This document shows, in pieces, positions 45,769 through 57,897 of a stretch of 64,000 nt of DNA. This stretch comes from Cycas panzhihuaensis (taxonomy: Eukaryota; Cycadophyta), in the NCBI GenBank assembly GCA_023213395.1, contig CM041465.1, forward strand, positions 8,618,001 to 8,682,000, read 5' to 3'. Position 1 is the first letter of the stretch, and each line of letters starts with the position of its first letter. A program made the translations under genes and the position numbers. The notes below the pieces were generated by a model, which was not told the DNA's origin, did no database searches, and worked only from the letters and a program-made list of their open reading frames with translations.

Positions 45769-47322
45769 TGTTTCCCAGCTTCTGAGAATGGATACAGAAT
45801 CACCGACTCAGGTAAGTGCAGGTATGCTTCTCACCCTATCATTGCTTTCTTTTGGTGAGTGTTTGCTTGCATGTTTGTGACCTTGTAGATGATTTTTGTC
45901 TTCGTCTACACCTACTTAGCCTTTGATGACTATAGCAGGGGCATACTCCTAGCAAGTGTGGCACCCTGGTGGCCATTCCACTTCCCACATTCTGCCCTCC
46001 TCGCTTCAGGATCCACTTGACTTGCGCCACCTCTGCCCGTGTGATGACCCGTCATTATTTGGTTGACTTGCCACATCATTTGAATCCTATTTTTGCTCTT
46101 CTGGACTTGTTTGTTGGCTTGTTTGCCCTCGGGTAGGTGTCTCAGCCCCCCATTAGCCTTTTTTATCATTTGCCTATAGCCCAGGCTGGCTGTCTGGGCT
46201 AGTTTTTACCTCTAGGTGAATACCACTATGAATTTTATGGTACCGCTGTAAATTCTACGATACCACAGATTTTGTGGCAGGATGACTGTCTATATTTATT
46301 TTTAAAAAATCTACCGTGGCAATTTCACATTTATTGTAAAATTGCCACATGTCTCGCAACTTAACTCGCTGCCAGTTACACCCTAATCGCTCGCTTTAGG
46401 GTTTAGGTTAGGTATTTAAGTCATCATTAACTCATTTTTAGGATCTTTTATTCATTTTTTGGATTACTCCTTAAGGAAACCACCCTATGCTCTGCTATTC
46501 TCTGCTGCTCTACTACTGCTACAAGACCTGCACCTCTCCTCTAGTGCCCAGCTCTCCTTTGGTATAGCTAGGACATCTTCTTAGCCCTTCATATGCCTTG
46601 GAGAGGGCCCCTTTGGAGAGATCTCAGCGGATTCTTGCTCGGGCAGCCATCTAGTGTTCTAAGTGCAGGTGTTCCTCCTCCAACTCCATTAGCAGGATTC
46701 CAAGCTTGCTATTCCACAGATTCTAGGCTGATTTCTCAGCCCCTCTTTAGCATCCCTTGACTGAGGTAAGAGCCTCCCCTCCTCTTCTTAGGTATTCATT
46801 GGTTTGAGCTATTTTCTTGTTTAATTGATGCCCTATTTTGCTTGTCCTCTTGCTTAGGCTTTTTGGAGGTTACTTTCTTTTTATTTGGGACTGTTTTACT
46901 CCTGTCATTAGTGCCTCCTTTTGGGTTATTCCCTTTATGTTCCTTCAGTTCTTCGCTTAGCCAGATAACCAAAGTGACCCTATCCATAGGCCATCAACTT
47001 GCCTACTCTTCCTAGTTTCCCTTCACCTTGGGGAAACCTCAGAAGGATTCTCTCCTTCCCCTTCCAGCCATCCAAGTGTGGGAGGATCCTTCCCTTAGGT
47101 CAACCCAAGCTAACCCTATGCCTTCTCACCTCTTGTTCGAAGTGAGGGGATCACCCTTTGGTAGCTATATTCCATTTGCAGGTCCTAAACTCGCGCTCTA
47201 GCGTACGAGGCACCCTGTGTGGTACTTGCTCTACTTATAGGTCCTTTTCTCAATCATATTATCGACTGCTCTTACCATTCCTATTTAGTTAGGTAGCTAT
47301 CCTGTAAACGCGCATCCACTGG
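45769..47322 (+). repeat. 5' LTR of element K
   Basis: Starts TGTTTCCCAGCTTC and ends GCGCATCCA, 1554 bp. From about 46133 it aligns with 58490-59669. The first 364 bases have no partner in the 3' LTR but do match the start of the LTR of G, so they are genuine LTR. Three degenerate 20-mers (AATTTTATGGTACCGC-like) lie at 46229-46285, and an inverted repeat GTGGCAATTT/AAATTGCCAC at 46316-46348. Confidence 0.85.
46413..46420 (+). promoter_or_regulatory. TATA-like box in the K 5' LTR
   Basis: TATTTAAG after a TTAGGGTTTAGGTTAGG stretch. It is also present in the 3' LTR. Likely the core promoter of the element RNA. Confidence 0.45.
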
Positions 47323-47345
47323 CAACCATACTTGGGACTGCCAGT
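47323..47345 (+). other. Probable primer-binding site of element K
   Basis: CTGGCAACCATACTTGGGACTGCC directly after the LTR. It could be a mutated TGGCGCCGTTGCCGGGGA-type site (tRNA-Asp), but the match is incomplete. Confidence 0.5.
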
Positions 47346-47581
47346 AAGGGAGCTAGTTTCAGCTCTCTTTTGTTGGTTTTGCTGCCTTTTTGTAGTCCTT
47401 TTCCTACTTTGATCTCTTTGTTGGGCAGCCCCCAATGCGTGTGCCCTTACCACCCTTATTTTTTCCTAACTTTGTTGGCTGACCTTGCATGCGATTCTTT
47501 TCTTGTTGCTTGCGTGGTCTACCTCCATTGTTAGAAGACCCCGAGTATCGCCCTCTTCCTTTGTTAGATTCTGATTTGACT

Positions 47582-49370
47582 ATGGAGGGATACTCTTCTG
47601 ATTGGGCCTACCACACCGTAACTTTGGAAACCCATGATTTCCCTTCCTCTATTCTGGGGTCTACCTAGGAAGGTGATGACCCCCTTTACTACTTGAGTGA
47701 CCAGTATCACTCGCTCAACATCCATCCCTCTACCCATGCAGTAGAAGGATCCATTCCCCTTGAGACTTACCACTAAAGTGGTGACTCTTATGAGGAGCAT
47801 CCTATGGGATCTACTTTGTTTGAGGTCCCAACTACCTCTTATGAGTATGTAAGAACCCCTCCTATCGACGTAGTTGAAGCTCTCAACTAGTGTCACCATG
47901 CAGCATGTTTCCAACCGCGTCCTGGATGGTTTGAGGATGCTCTTCGTGGAGGAGCCTCTTCTTCTTCCGCTCCTCCCCTGCATGCCTCATCCTCATCTAC
48001 TCTTCCTTTGACAACCAATCCCTTTTTGCCTATGCATATGTCCCACTCCTTTCTTATTCCTGTAGTGGGGGTACATGTTGCACCTTCCATTTCTCACCGA
48101 GGTCCTAGTGTTTTGGGATCTTCCCGTGGTATGTCTTTCCCTCAGTTGAAGGTTAGCATACCCATCCCTAGCCAAACTAATGTGCCATCCCCTAATATGG
48201 CACATACCTTTCCTAGTAGTCATGTGGGACCCGCTCCTACACACCCTCAAAACCAACACGTTGGTGCTTCCTTTTACATTCCCCTAGGGTATACTTCTCA
48301 ACCTTAGGGGCAGGGTAGAGGAAGCCATCTCCCAGTTTATGGAGTGGATCTGCTACACCCATATGGGGTTGGCCCACCTACGGGTGGCCCATATGGGTAA
48401 AACCCGGTTCTGCATCCGTCTTTTCCATCATCTAGCACAATTTCTTTTGCTGTGCCTTCACAAGGGAACCTGACTCCCTTCCAAGGAGCTTATCCTCAAG
48501 TCCCCTCTTAGCAAGGGGCATTTCCTCAAGGAGGGATGGGTATGCTACCCCATCTGCTCCTTGTTCGTTACCCACTACGTCATTCGTTGACCCTATGGCC
48601 TAGGCAAGGGCACGCCCCTTCATGGACTTTAGGTCGACACCTCTATCCATTGAGGCGTTAAGAACCAATCTGCTACCTCATCCCCCTGAAGTTCCTAGAT
48701 TCGACGAAACTTTATCGCAAGACCCGACGGAGCATGTGCGTAAATTTTCTATGGCATGCATCGATTACTGGGCTTACAACCACATTCTAATAAAATTGTT
48801 CCCGCGATCCTTGCAGGGTGATGTCCTTAAGTGGTTTTACTGTCTCCCTGCCCACTTTATCCATTCATTCCAGTAATTGGTGGATGAGTTCATCAACTAT
48901 TTTGATGTAGCTCATCCATTCGAGAGTGGAATGAAGTCGCTCCTTTCGCTCAAACAAGGTCACGATGAAATGAATCGTGACTTTGTGTGGCGATTTCATG
49001 ACTTGCTTTACTTCACTAAGGCAACATTACCTGAGGAGTTGAAGTGAGACCTCTTCGTCAATGCACTTCGTCCCAAAGTGCATGTGGAAGTCCTTAAAAT
49101 GGGGGCGACTACATGCGACTCTGTGATTGCCAAGTGTTTGGCATTGGAGGCTATTGAGATCCAAGCTGGTCTCAAGAAACCTCTCAAACCCTCACAGTAA
49201 CGTGAGGCACCACCTTCAACCAAAGATACCAAACCTTCACAACCTACCCGGTCTTCCTCTCATCCGACTGAGAGGACCTTAGACCCTCTCACATTAGCCA
49301 TACGCTCATTCGAGTATATGATGAAGGATCTCAAGCTTCAGGCTCCTTCATCTCCTACATCCAACAAATA
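47582..49370 (+). pseudogene. Element K gag
   Basis: Starts MEGYSSDWAYHTVTLETHDF. A Ser/Pro/Gly-rich region with FYIPLGYTSQP comes next, then the retro-gag domain from about 48640: RFDETLSQDPTEHVRKF, LFPRSLQGDVLKWFYCLP, NYFDVAHPFESGMKSLLSLK. Single stops interrupt it (CAA, CAG and CGA type). It would form the particle shell. Confidence 0.85.
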
Positions 49371-49399
49371 AGTCTAATAAATAACTCAAGCTCCTCTCC

Positions 49400-50560
49400 C
49401 TAGGAACGGAAATGCCCAGTCCTCTTAAGCGAGAAGGTCAAATCCTTTGCTTGAGAAGAAGTGGTGCTCCATTCATGGGGAGTGCTTTCATGACGACTCA
49501 TGTTGTAGGGCCCAGTATCTTAAGGATGATCCTCGACATGACTCTTCCCCCAAACGGGCCTCAAGGCCTAATTTGGACCAACCAGTTCATAGGGATCCAT
49601 TCCCTAAATATGGGGAACGCAATCGCAGCACCTAAACCAAAAATAACTGGAACTGAGGAAGATCACCTAATTCCTGTCCTTCCTGTGACAAAGGGAAGGG
49701 TGCTTGGGACTCGTCATCTTCCTCTCGTTCCCCTAGCCGTCATACCCCATCACCCTTATAGTCCCAGAACAAGGGGAAGAAGGTGATCCAGTTGCTTGAG
49801 GCAACTCCTTATGTCCTTACGCGGTCTCAAGACGCCAAGGAAGCAGCAGGAGCTTCTTCTTCTTTTGCTCCTTCTGACCCTCTTCTAGAGAACCTTCCTC
49901 CGGAAATACCTCTCTTTCCCAAGGCTATTCCTGTATGCCCAGGTTGTTATAATTTCTAAAGGGAACTTACCTAGCCTACCGCGAAGGGTAAGCCCTTCTT
50001 CATCGTGAATGAGCTTCATACTGTTGCCGTAGGAATGTCTTTGATGGACGTTTTGAGGAATTGTCCTGAGCAGTGGACCCTCCTCCTGAAAGCTTTAGGA
50101 TCAAGTGACACACCTATCCACACTTTGGGCATTACCCAAAGTTGTGGACCCGTTATTTCATTTGATCCTAAGGACCTTCCTCCTGTCGGTGAAAGGGAAT
50201 GTCAATGGAACTTCCCATTCACTATCACTATCTATACACCTGATTATACCCTTCGAAGGACTGTTGTTAACAATGGTTCTTCTGTCAATGCCATGCCCTT
50301 GTGTGTCATGCAAGAGCTTGGTATTTTTGCCTTGGAACTTGTTCCATGGTGATGCTAAGGTTATGATAGTAGCGAGAAGACCCCTTTAGGATCTGTCACG
50401 ATTTTGCTCACCCTTGAGGGCAAGACTATTCTTGCCGATGTTGTAGTCCTCGATGTTAACGTCGACTACAACCTCCTTCTAGGTTGTCCATGGCTCGACT
50501 AAATGGGAGCTATGTGCTCAACTCTTTGGGGTCAACTTAAGTTCGTCTATGATGGATGGA
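49400..50560 (+). pseudogene. Element K zinc knuckle and protease region
   Basis: WCSIHGECFHDDSCC near 49456 is a Cys/His finger of the CxxHGxxxHxxxC type found in Tat elements. The protease around 50230-50510 shows RRTVVNNGSSVNAMPLCVM. The catalytic aspartate of the DxGSS box is Asn here, so it would be inactive. A frameshift near 50350 splits the rest (ADVVVLDVNVDYNLLLGCPW). Confidence 0.75.
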
Positions 50561-51123
50561 TGAAAATGATTCCCCGTGAATGCCCATTCACCAAACAAAC
50601 CCATTCTGCCAATTCGAAAAACTGAGGTCCTTCTACACATGCCTCGACTTGCTCTATTGGCATACCTAACCCATCTAAAGAAGGTCCCACATCTTCTTCT
50701 CCTAGTCTCACACGGTTCGCCCCTATTGGCATTGGGAGTTACGGGTACCTCACTTCGTTTAGTGATGATGAGTCACACGATGAGGACGAGGATTGTCTTC
50801 ACCTCGTCTCTTTCCTCCGCACTAGTAGGTTGCGCCTGTCTCGTCCTAGATCCCCATCTAGAACGTCTTTCGTTAGTGAGGCTAGCCACTCTTGCGTGTC
50901 ACATGTCATCGCTTATGTTAACCAGGCCATCATCAATTCTTCTCCTTCATTAGCCCCTGTAGGTGATGGCTTCAAAGAACTGCCCTTCGCTCCTTCCGAG
51001 GAGCCTCCTTTTGACTCTCCTTCAGAGTCTCGCGAGGAAGTTGAACAACCCGATGACCATCACAGTCCTGTTGCTTCTACTCCCTCTAGTACTTCCTCTA
51101 CTTAAAGTAAGGTCATCCATGGG

Positions 51124-52410
51124 GTGGATTACTTTGAGGATGATGAAGCCCTACTTGAGCACCTAGCAGGCTTTACACCCAACTTACCTTCTGGTCACCA
51201 CAAGCTTGGGCACCAGAAGGTCCTTGTGATTGGATCCACACTCGCCGATCCGATCCTATCTCTCATTCCACCTCCTCCTATTGACCTTACCCCTCTCCAC
51301 TTTGAGGAGGGTAATTTCATGTGCATGGGAGCAACCCAAGATATAGTCTTGGCCCCCGAAAAGGTCATTAAGGTCAGGTTGGAGTGTTCTCCTGATGGGA
51401 TAAGGGAGTACTCCCTTCTGTTCCAAGAGTTTTGAGACATGTTTGCATGGGATTATGCTGACATGAAGGGAATTGACCCCTCCATTGTCACCCACAACCT
51501 CACCACCATTCCTGGCACCCGCCCTATGCACCAGAAGCAGCGTCCCCTTCACCTGAAGCTCTTGGCTGCCGTCAAGATGGAGGTTAAGAAGCTTTTAGAT
51601 GTTGGGCTTATTACTTTCATTGACTACCCTAAATGGGTCTCCAATATTGTCCCTATTGCTAAAAAGAATGAGGCAATTCTTATATGTGTCGATTTCTGCG
51701 ACATCAACAATGCTTATCCTAAGGACAACTTCCCACTACCTTTTATCGATAAAATTATTGATAGCATGGTTGGATTCAAAGTTATGTCTCTAATGGATGG
51801 CTTCTCCGGTTATAACCAAATTCAGATTTCTCCTGAAGACTGCCACAAGATGGCCTTCACTACACCTTGGGGTACCTTTGCCTACAAGGCAATGCCCTTT
51901 GGTCTTAAGAATGTAGGTGCTACTTACCAAAGAGCCATGCATTTCATTTTCCACGACCTCATTGATAACACATTGGAGGTCTTCATAGATGATATGATGG
52001 GTCTCTCCCACATCAGGGCCCATCATCCATCTAACTTACGTGCCATCTTCTCACGATGCTATAAGTATCACGTCAGTCTAAATCTGCTTAAGTGTGTATT
52101 TACCGTTATCTCGTATAAACTCCTTGGGTTCCTTGTGTCCAAACAAGGAATTCAGATTGATCCTGACAAGGTTAGGGCAATCCTTGACATGTCGCTGCCT
52201 AGAACCCAACGACAGATTAAGTTATTTCTAGGAAGGCTCAATTTTCTCAGGCGCTTCTTAGCAAACTTCGTTGTGAGCGCTAAATCCCTCACGAACCTAT
52301 TAAAGAAGGGAGCTCCTTTTGCCTGGTCTGACAAGACCCAAAAGGCCTTCGAACAACTTAAGAAAGCCCTTTCTTCTGCTCCTATGTTGGTGCCTCCCTG
52401 ATTTGATAGG
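51124..52410 (+). pseudogene. Element K reverse transcriptase
   Basis: A 320-codon open stretch at 51439-52401 preceded by a short acidic linker. It contains the Gypsy polymerase motifs in order: GLITFIDYPKWVSNIVPIAK, CVDFCDINNAYPKDNFPLP, SLMDGFSGYNQI, MPFGLKNVGATYQRAM, the catalytic VFIDDMMG (51980-52003), LGFLVSKQGIQIDPDKV and the tether FAWSDKTQKAFEQLK. The catalytic aspartates are present. One TGA separates it from upstream sequence and a frameshift near 52402-52424 separates it from RNase H. Confidence 0.92.
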
Positions 52411-52424
52411 CCCTGTATACCTCG

Positions 52425-52907
52425 GTGACTGACGAGTCCTTGGGTGCTATGTTAGCTCAGGAGGATGACTCAAGAACCGAGAGAGCTATATATTTCATCA
52501 GCCGCACCCTCATGGCTACTGAGCTTAACTATTCTCCTACCGAGAAGGAGTGCCTCTCCTTGGTCTATGCGACCAAGAAGTTCAGACACTACTTGCTTGG
52601 TAACACCACCAAGGAGATCGTTCAATCCGATCCCTTGCGATACTTACTTACTCGTTCAGATTTGATGGGTAGGGCTGGTTGGTGGGCTGTCCTACTTCAA
52701 GAATTTGACCTCCATATCGTCAACTGGAAATCAAAGAAAGTAATGGTAGTGGTCGAGCAACTTGTAGATGCCCCTATCCCTAACTCCTTTGGTGACCCCA
52801 TTGACAACTCTCTCCCTGATGAGTCTATCCTGACGATTCAGGGGGTCTCTCCCCATCTACTTATCGACAATGAGTGGTATGGTGATATAGTGTGGTATCT
52901 TACATAG
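52425..52907 (+). pseudogene. Element K RNase H (polymerase-linked copy)
   Basis: SLGAMLAQEDDSRTERAIYF, then TLMATELNYSPTEKECLSLV and HYLLGNTTKEIVQSDPLRYL are the Gypsy RNase H landmarks. Integrase follows directly; no second RNase H lies in this gap. Confidence 0.85.
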
Positions 52908-54098
52908 CAGCAATACTGCCCCGATGCTAGCAGTAAAGTTAGATCTCGCATCCGGACTTCTGCCAGGTAATACCTCCTCATAGATGAGGTATTGTATAAG
53001 AGGTCCTTCGATGGGATCCTCCTCCACTACATCACTGCTGATGAAGCTGACCAAATACTTCGCAAATACCACCACCGTATTTGTGGAGGTCACTTTGGGG
53101 GCCAGTCTATGGCTCGGAGGATCCTTCTCATGGGCTATTTCTAGCTGTCCCTATTCAAGGATGCTCATGCCTTTGCTCTGAGATGTCAGCGATGTCAGGA
53201 ACATGCCAACGTCTCCCATGTGCCTCCTGAGGCCCTACATCCTATTGTTTCACCATGGCCTTTTGCTCAGTGGGGGCTAGACCTCATCGAGGCTATCTCC
53301 CCACCTTCGTCGTCACAGCACAAGTTTATCTTAACTGCCATAGAGTATTTCACTAAATGGGCAGAGGCCATCCCCTTTATCACTACCCCTGGTAAAATGA
53401 TAGCCACATTCATTTACCAGCACATCATTTACCATTTTGGGATTCCAGACGTCCTAATCACTGACAATGGAACTCTTTTCTGTAATAAGGAAATGGATGA
53501 GCTTTATGAGAAGTTTAAAATTTCTCATAAGACTTCTTCTCCTTACTACCCTCAGGTGAATGGCCAAGTCGAGTCTTTCAATAAGACTCTCATCAACATT
53601 CTCAAGAAAACTGTTGCTCAGTCCCAAAAGGATTGGCACCTTCAGCTACCCTCTGTTTTATGGACTTACCACACCTCTATCCGATTACGCCATGGAATGA
53701 CCCTGTTCTCCACGGTCTACTGATCGAGGTGGTACTCCCGCTGGAGGTGGAGATTCCTTCTTTACGAGTCTCCCTTTGAGGTCTCATCGATGAAGAGTCG
53801 ATCCGTCAAGCTCGCCTTCTGGACCTCGAGGCTTTGGATGAGAGACGCTTAGTTGCTTATCAGGCTAACCTGGCATCTAAAGCTCGCTCACAAAGGACCT
53901 CGTCCTTTGTTCCCCGGGGACCACGTCATCAAGCTTGAGTATCTCCATGATCGTTTGACCAAGTTCAAACCCTGACGGGTTAGTCCTTTTGTCATTATCA
54001 AATCCCTCAGTAATGGTGCCTATAGGATAGCCACCCCAGAAGGGCTTGAATTTGAGAAAGCCATTAACGAGAGATTCTTTAAAAAGTTTTATGCATAA
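52908..54098 (+). pseudogene. Element K integrase
   Basis: Zinc-binding part: KYHHRICGGHFG and CQRCQEHA (about 53050-53210). Core: QWGLDLIEAI, LITDNGTLF and QVNGQVESFNKT keep Asp, Asp and Glu, the last near 53556-53576. After a frameshift at about 53720 the C-terminal part continues with VEIPSLRVSL, LDEESIRQARLLDLEALD-like sequence and a GPY/F-type end (SPFVIIKSLSNGAYRIATPE), stopping at TAA 54096. Confidence 0.88.
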
Positions 54099-54611
54099 TC
54101 TTTCGACGATTCCTTCGCCTTGCTCTGAAATGAGCCTAAACTACCATCTTAGGTTGTCCCCATTCTCCCCAACCACGGGTAGAATGGCAATTTAAGGTGG
54201 CTTCTCCTTCTTCTTTCTGGTTCCTTCCACGGAACCCGTGTTCCCGTATCCTCTCGAGAACTGTTGTCTTCCTGCTTGGGCATTCCCCAATTAGGATGAT
54301 GCTTTGGAGCATCGTCACTCCTCTCTCCTGCCTACCGTTTCCTTTGCATATTTCGATATGCTCTTCCATAGATGTATATGCCACTCTATCCTCTAACTTC
54401 ATATCTCTCTATCGTCTCCACTCACGGTGGGTGTGTGTGTTCCTGTTAGACATATAGCCATACATGGAAGGGAACATGTACATCATATAATAAAATAGTC
54501 ACAACGTAACATCTATAGTATAACATTTACAACATACAAAGTAAACATATATGTCATCCACACGTGATATATACACATCATCTCATGTCAAAATGGGGTT
54601 CTAATTACCCC

Positions 54612-54668
<57 letters not shown>

Positions 54669-54891
54669 ACAAAATTCATGTTACATCATACATATGGGAA
54701 GTTGGTGTCCTTGTAGGGGGGGTACAATCATATGATCCTATATATGACCCCCTGGAGGCCCGTGCTTTCCCCTGTCAAAGTCAATATGTACATCTCCTAC
54801 TCTACTGGTACCCTACTCCTGGGGTGCCATCTCCCGGTCTGTGTGATCCCTCTCTTGGGGACCACATCCCTATGAGGCTCCTCCTGGGCCT
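54099..54891 (+). other. Spacer of K with AT microsatellite
   Basis: Between the pol stop and the 3' end of the antisense gene. It contains 52 bases of TA repeat at 54613-54664. No coding frame is convincing. Confidence 0.6.
54613..54664. repeat. (TA)n microsatellite
   Basis: An uninterrupted dinucleotide run of 26 units. Confidence 0.97.
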
Positions 54892-57218
54892 TCACGAGCT
54901 ACCTACCTCGCTCCCCTCATCTCGTGGTCGTCTCAGGGTCGTTGCCACCGTGTGGGTATATGTCCTGCTCTGACTCGACCTCGATGCCATCTGAGCCACC
55001 AGCTGATCGTATCGGGCCTGGATATGATCCCTCTCTCCTTAGAGTCCCTCCTCCATCACTCTGAGGTGCTCCTCTGTACCGCTATCTGGACCCTGCTCTC
55101 TTCATCTCCACCTACTCTGCCCTGTGCCTCTAGGGCCTGCACCTGTCCACGTAGCTCATCCTTCTCATGCCTCGCCTCATCCCGCTCCTGCTGCAGATGC
55201 CCCTGGAATGTCATGTGCTCATGGGACTCTACGGCCTAAATGTCTATCGCCCTCACCAATGGGATGATCGCCTCCACGTGGGCACCTGTCGCTCTAGGTG
55301 TGTCCCCTGCCTGGATGGGTAGTTGCCCCTCTGTATACACCTGAGGGAATATCTCCCTCACCACAGCCTCTAGTAGTCTCCGGATCTCTGTTGCACCTGC
55401 CAATACAACATACCATGTGTCAGTATGTATCTCACCACATACCATGATCAAATCAAAACAAATATCTATTTGGATGCCAAACGACTCAGGAAATTGTTAG
55501 GTCTCACATGTTGTGGCCGCTGGCTCCTCCAGTCGTGCAACGTCCTCTCCTCCTGCTCTGCTAGTTGCAGGTGCCTCATCCTCAAGCACCTCCTCTGCCT
55601 GGACCTTCCTGCTCGTAGGGACCAGCTCAACTCTCATCCCTTTAGATCCTCTCACGATCTGTAGCCTGCGGGCCCTAGTCACTAGCCCCTTGCTCTCGTC
55701 TCGTGCTCCTGATGGGCCTGCCTCTCCTTTGACAGCCCTGGATGGACACCTCTGCTCCTCCTGTCGTCCCTGAAGGACCCGCCCCCCCTGCGGGTCATGA
55801 TGGGCCGGCCCCATCTCCTTAATCATCTCCATCATCGCCATCGTCATCATCGGTGAGTGCTCCTACTCTGCCTGTCTCATCATCACTATCCCACCTCACT
55901 ATCCTGTATGGCTCTACTATGTAGTCTGGTAGGGTGAGGAGGTCCAGGGATGTCGCCTCCACCGATCGTTAGATATGGGCCCGATCCTCTGTCCCCCTCA
56001 ACCGAGTCTGCCACCTGTGGACCATCGGGGCCCACTCTGTGATGGGGTGTGGTCCCCCCGCTAGTGCCACTGCTGTGAAATGATCAAAGAACCAGCACTG
56101 CAACAGTGTGTTATATGATAGTCCTCCTCTATCAGTCATCCTGATAGCGTCAAGCTATGTGACGAGGTTTGCCACTATCAGGGTGGCCCAGTCCATCCTC
56201 TCACCAGCTTCGTAGCGGCGTATTGCATCCAACCATCTACCCGGTATCTCCCTATAGTTCTGCTTCTAGGAAATCCAGAATAGAACACATAGTACAATCA
56301 ACTTCCTCACCCGAGGAACTCTGGACATCAGCACGGTCTGGAGGGGAGATCCCCTCTGCTCCTACTTGTCAGCTCCTGTGAAGAAGAGGGCTACCTCTAT
56401 GTGTACTGCCTCAGTGCTAGGTAGCGTCCCCAGTCTCACTAGCCTCCCAGTTGCCGGTACTTCCAGTATCCACCGTATGTCTCTCGGCGTAACCATCACG
56501 TCATCTACCTAAGGTAGGTGGAATACATACCTTCTCCTATCCCAATGGGATATGATGTCGACTAATAACCTCTGATCCGATGCATATTGAGGTGTCTTCA
56601 AGGCCTTGTATAGGTTGCACCTCTGCAGGGTCTCCTTGTCCTCCTGGGATGCCATCTCCATATAGCTCAACATAGCCATACCTATATTCTCGCAGTTATC
56701 CACCGCGATGACAACCTGTCCACATCAAAAATAATCAAAGTCAGCCTCATGTCAGTTATCAGCACTCCTTACTCTCTCTCAACTCTCTCTGTCTGAGATT
56801 CAAGGCTCTTTGACCCCTCCTATCTTCTTTCTCCCTTTCTGCCTTTGTACCGCGCCAAACTTAGCGGTACCACTAAGTTTGGCCTGGGTCCCGCAGCAAT
56901 TTAGGCCCCGCGGTAATGATCGTGGCACTACGATCTTTGCCGCGGTACGAACGATGACCCCCCAAAAGGAGGGATTTCTGCCCTGAAAATTAAAAAAAAA
57001 ATTTATGGTAGACCCTGTGGGGCCCATCAAGACCAGGGCTCCCTAATGCCGAGGTCCCCGCCTCTTTCTGGGTCTGATTCGGACTCCGAGAGACCTCCGA
57101 TTGCCCGTAAGGGGCACTAAAATCATACAAAAAACTATAAAAACCAATGAAATTTAAGCTTTGAAATGGGTTGGGTTTAGTGATATCCACTCACTAGATC
57201 CAGTCTCGCTGTCGCCAT
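54892..57218 (-). pseudogene. Antisense plant mobile domain (PMD) gene inside K, three exons
   Basis: Minus strand. Exon 1 (57195-57218) reads MATARLDL and is followed by a GTGAGTGG donor. Exon 2 (55508-56715) starts after TGGACAG with VVIAVDNCENIGMAMLSYME. It carries the mobile-domain core: RLLVDIISHWDRRRYVFHLP, VTPRDIRWILEVPATGRLV and GERMDWATLIVANLVT, then DRGGLSYNTLLQCWFFDHF and LLTLPDYIVEPYRIVRWDSD. The second intron (55397-55507, GTGAGACC...TTGGCAG) joins exon 3 in frame through a split Cys codon. Exon 3 is a predicted coiled coil (LQQERDEARHEKDELRGQVQ) ending near 54892. The mobile domain is shared by plant MAIN/MAIL proteins and transposon-borne relatives. Several stops (for example CCT-TAG after FHLP) and at least two shifts make it a pseudogene. 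Its role here is unknown. Confidence 0.8.
56854..56883. other. Perfect hairpin in intron 1 of the antisense gene
   Basis: GCCAAACTTAG and CTAAGTTTGGC, 11-base arms around CGGTACCA. The surrounding 100 bases are dense in CGCGGTAC/CCGCGG motifs that recall the GGTACCGC units of the K LTR. Confidence 0.7.
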
Positions 57219-57377
57219 CTCGTCCTATTGATCCTGCTGGCTCTCTCCGCTCTCCGATCTAATGGTCTGATCTCTCTCCATGTGCCTCCAAAGTTGGGCA
57301 GCACTATGCTGCAAAAGGGAATGGCTCTGGTTTCTCATGAGAGCTGGTGAAAATGAATCCATTTTCCATTTGATTTC

Positions 57378-57385
57378 CTTATATA
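57378..57385 (-). promoter_or_regulatory. TATA box upstream of the antisense PMD gene
   Basis: TATATAAG on the minus strand in CGCCTATATAAGG, 160 bases before the ATG at 57218. The intervening stretch is a plausible 5' untranslated region with GAGAGAGATC and GAGAGCGGAGAGAG. Confidence 0.6.
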
Positions 57386-57897
57386 GGCGAGGGCCCCAAC
57401 GGGCACTTCTTCCATTTTTTACTCTGTGACAACCATCGAGACTGCCCCGTTTCCCTGGTCACCTTTGCGTTCTGGCCCTGTTGCCCATTGCACTCTTTTG
57501 ACACCCTTTTTGCGCTTTCTTGCAGGTGCATTTATGGTGCCTCATTTTTGCACTTTTTCCTAGGCCCTTCCGTCTCGTTTTGTGTGCCACTCCCATGCAT
57601 GCCTGAGTTTATACTCATTTGGCTCGTTTTATCACCCTGGACTCATTTTTGAAGTCCTTTCTTTCTCTTGGGGTCCCCAAAGGGGATGCTCCCTTGCCTG
57701 GGGGCATGTTTTGCTTTTCGAAGCACCTTTTTGGTGCTCCAAGATGCCCTTTTTCTCTTCCGACCACTCTTTGATAGTGATCGGACTGCTTGCTCTCGCC
57801 CTGGGTAACCTCATTGCTAGGTCCTCCTACCCTTCATGGCTACCTTTTTGCTTGCCTCTCGAGTATCGTTTTCTCTACTACTAGGACTTTGTATCAC
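57386..57897 (+). other. Interval between antisense promoter and second RNase H of K
   Basis: Open frames exist on both strands because of high GC, but none shows a domain. It would include the upstream promoter region of the antisense gene. Confidence 0.45.

Noticed and set aside
47564-48259. Several minus-strand open frames opposite the K gag
   Set aside because: The plus strand carries the gag frame with homology to G; the minus-strand frames are composition effects.
55513-55773. Plus-strand Ser-rich open frame
   Set aside because: It is the opposite strand of exon 2 of the antisense gene in GC-rich DNA; only the minus strand shows a domain and intact splice sites.
57582-57884. 100-codon plus-strand open frame upstream of the second RNase H
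   Set aside because: The frame differs from the RNase H frame and has no motif; high GC explains its length.
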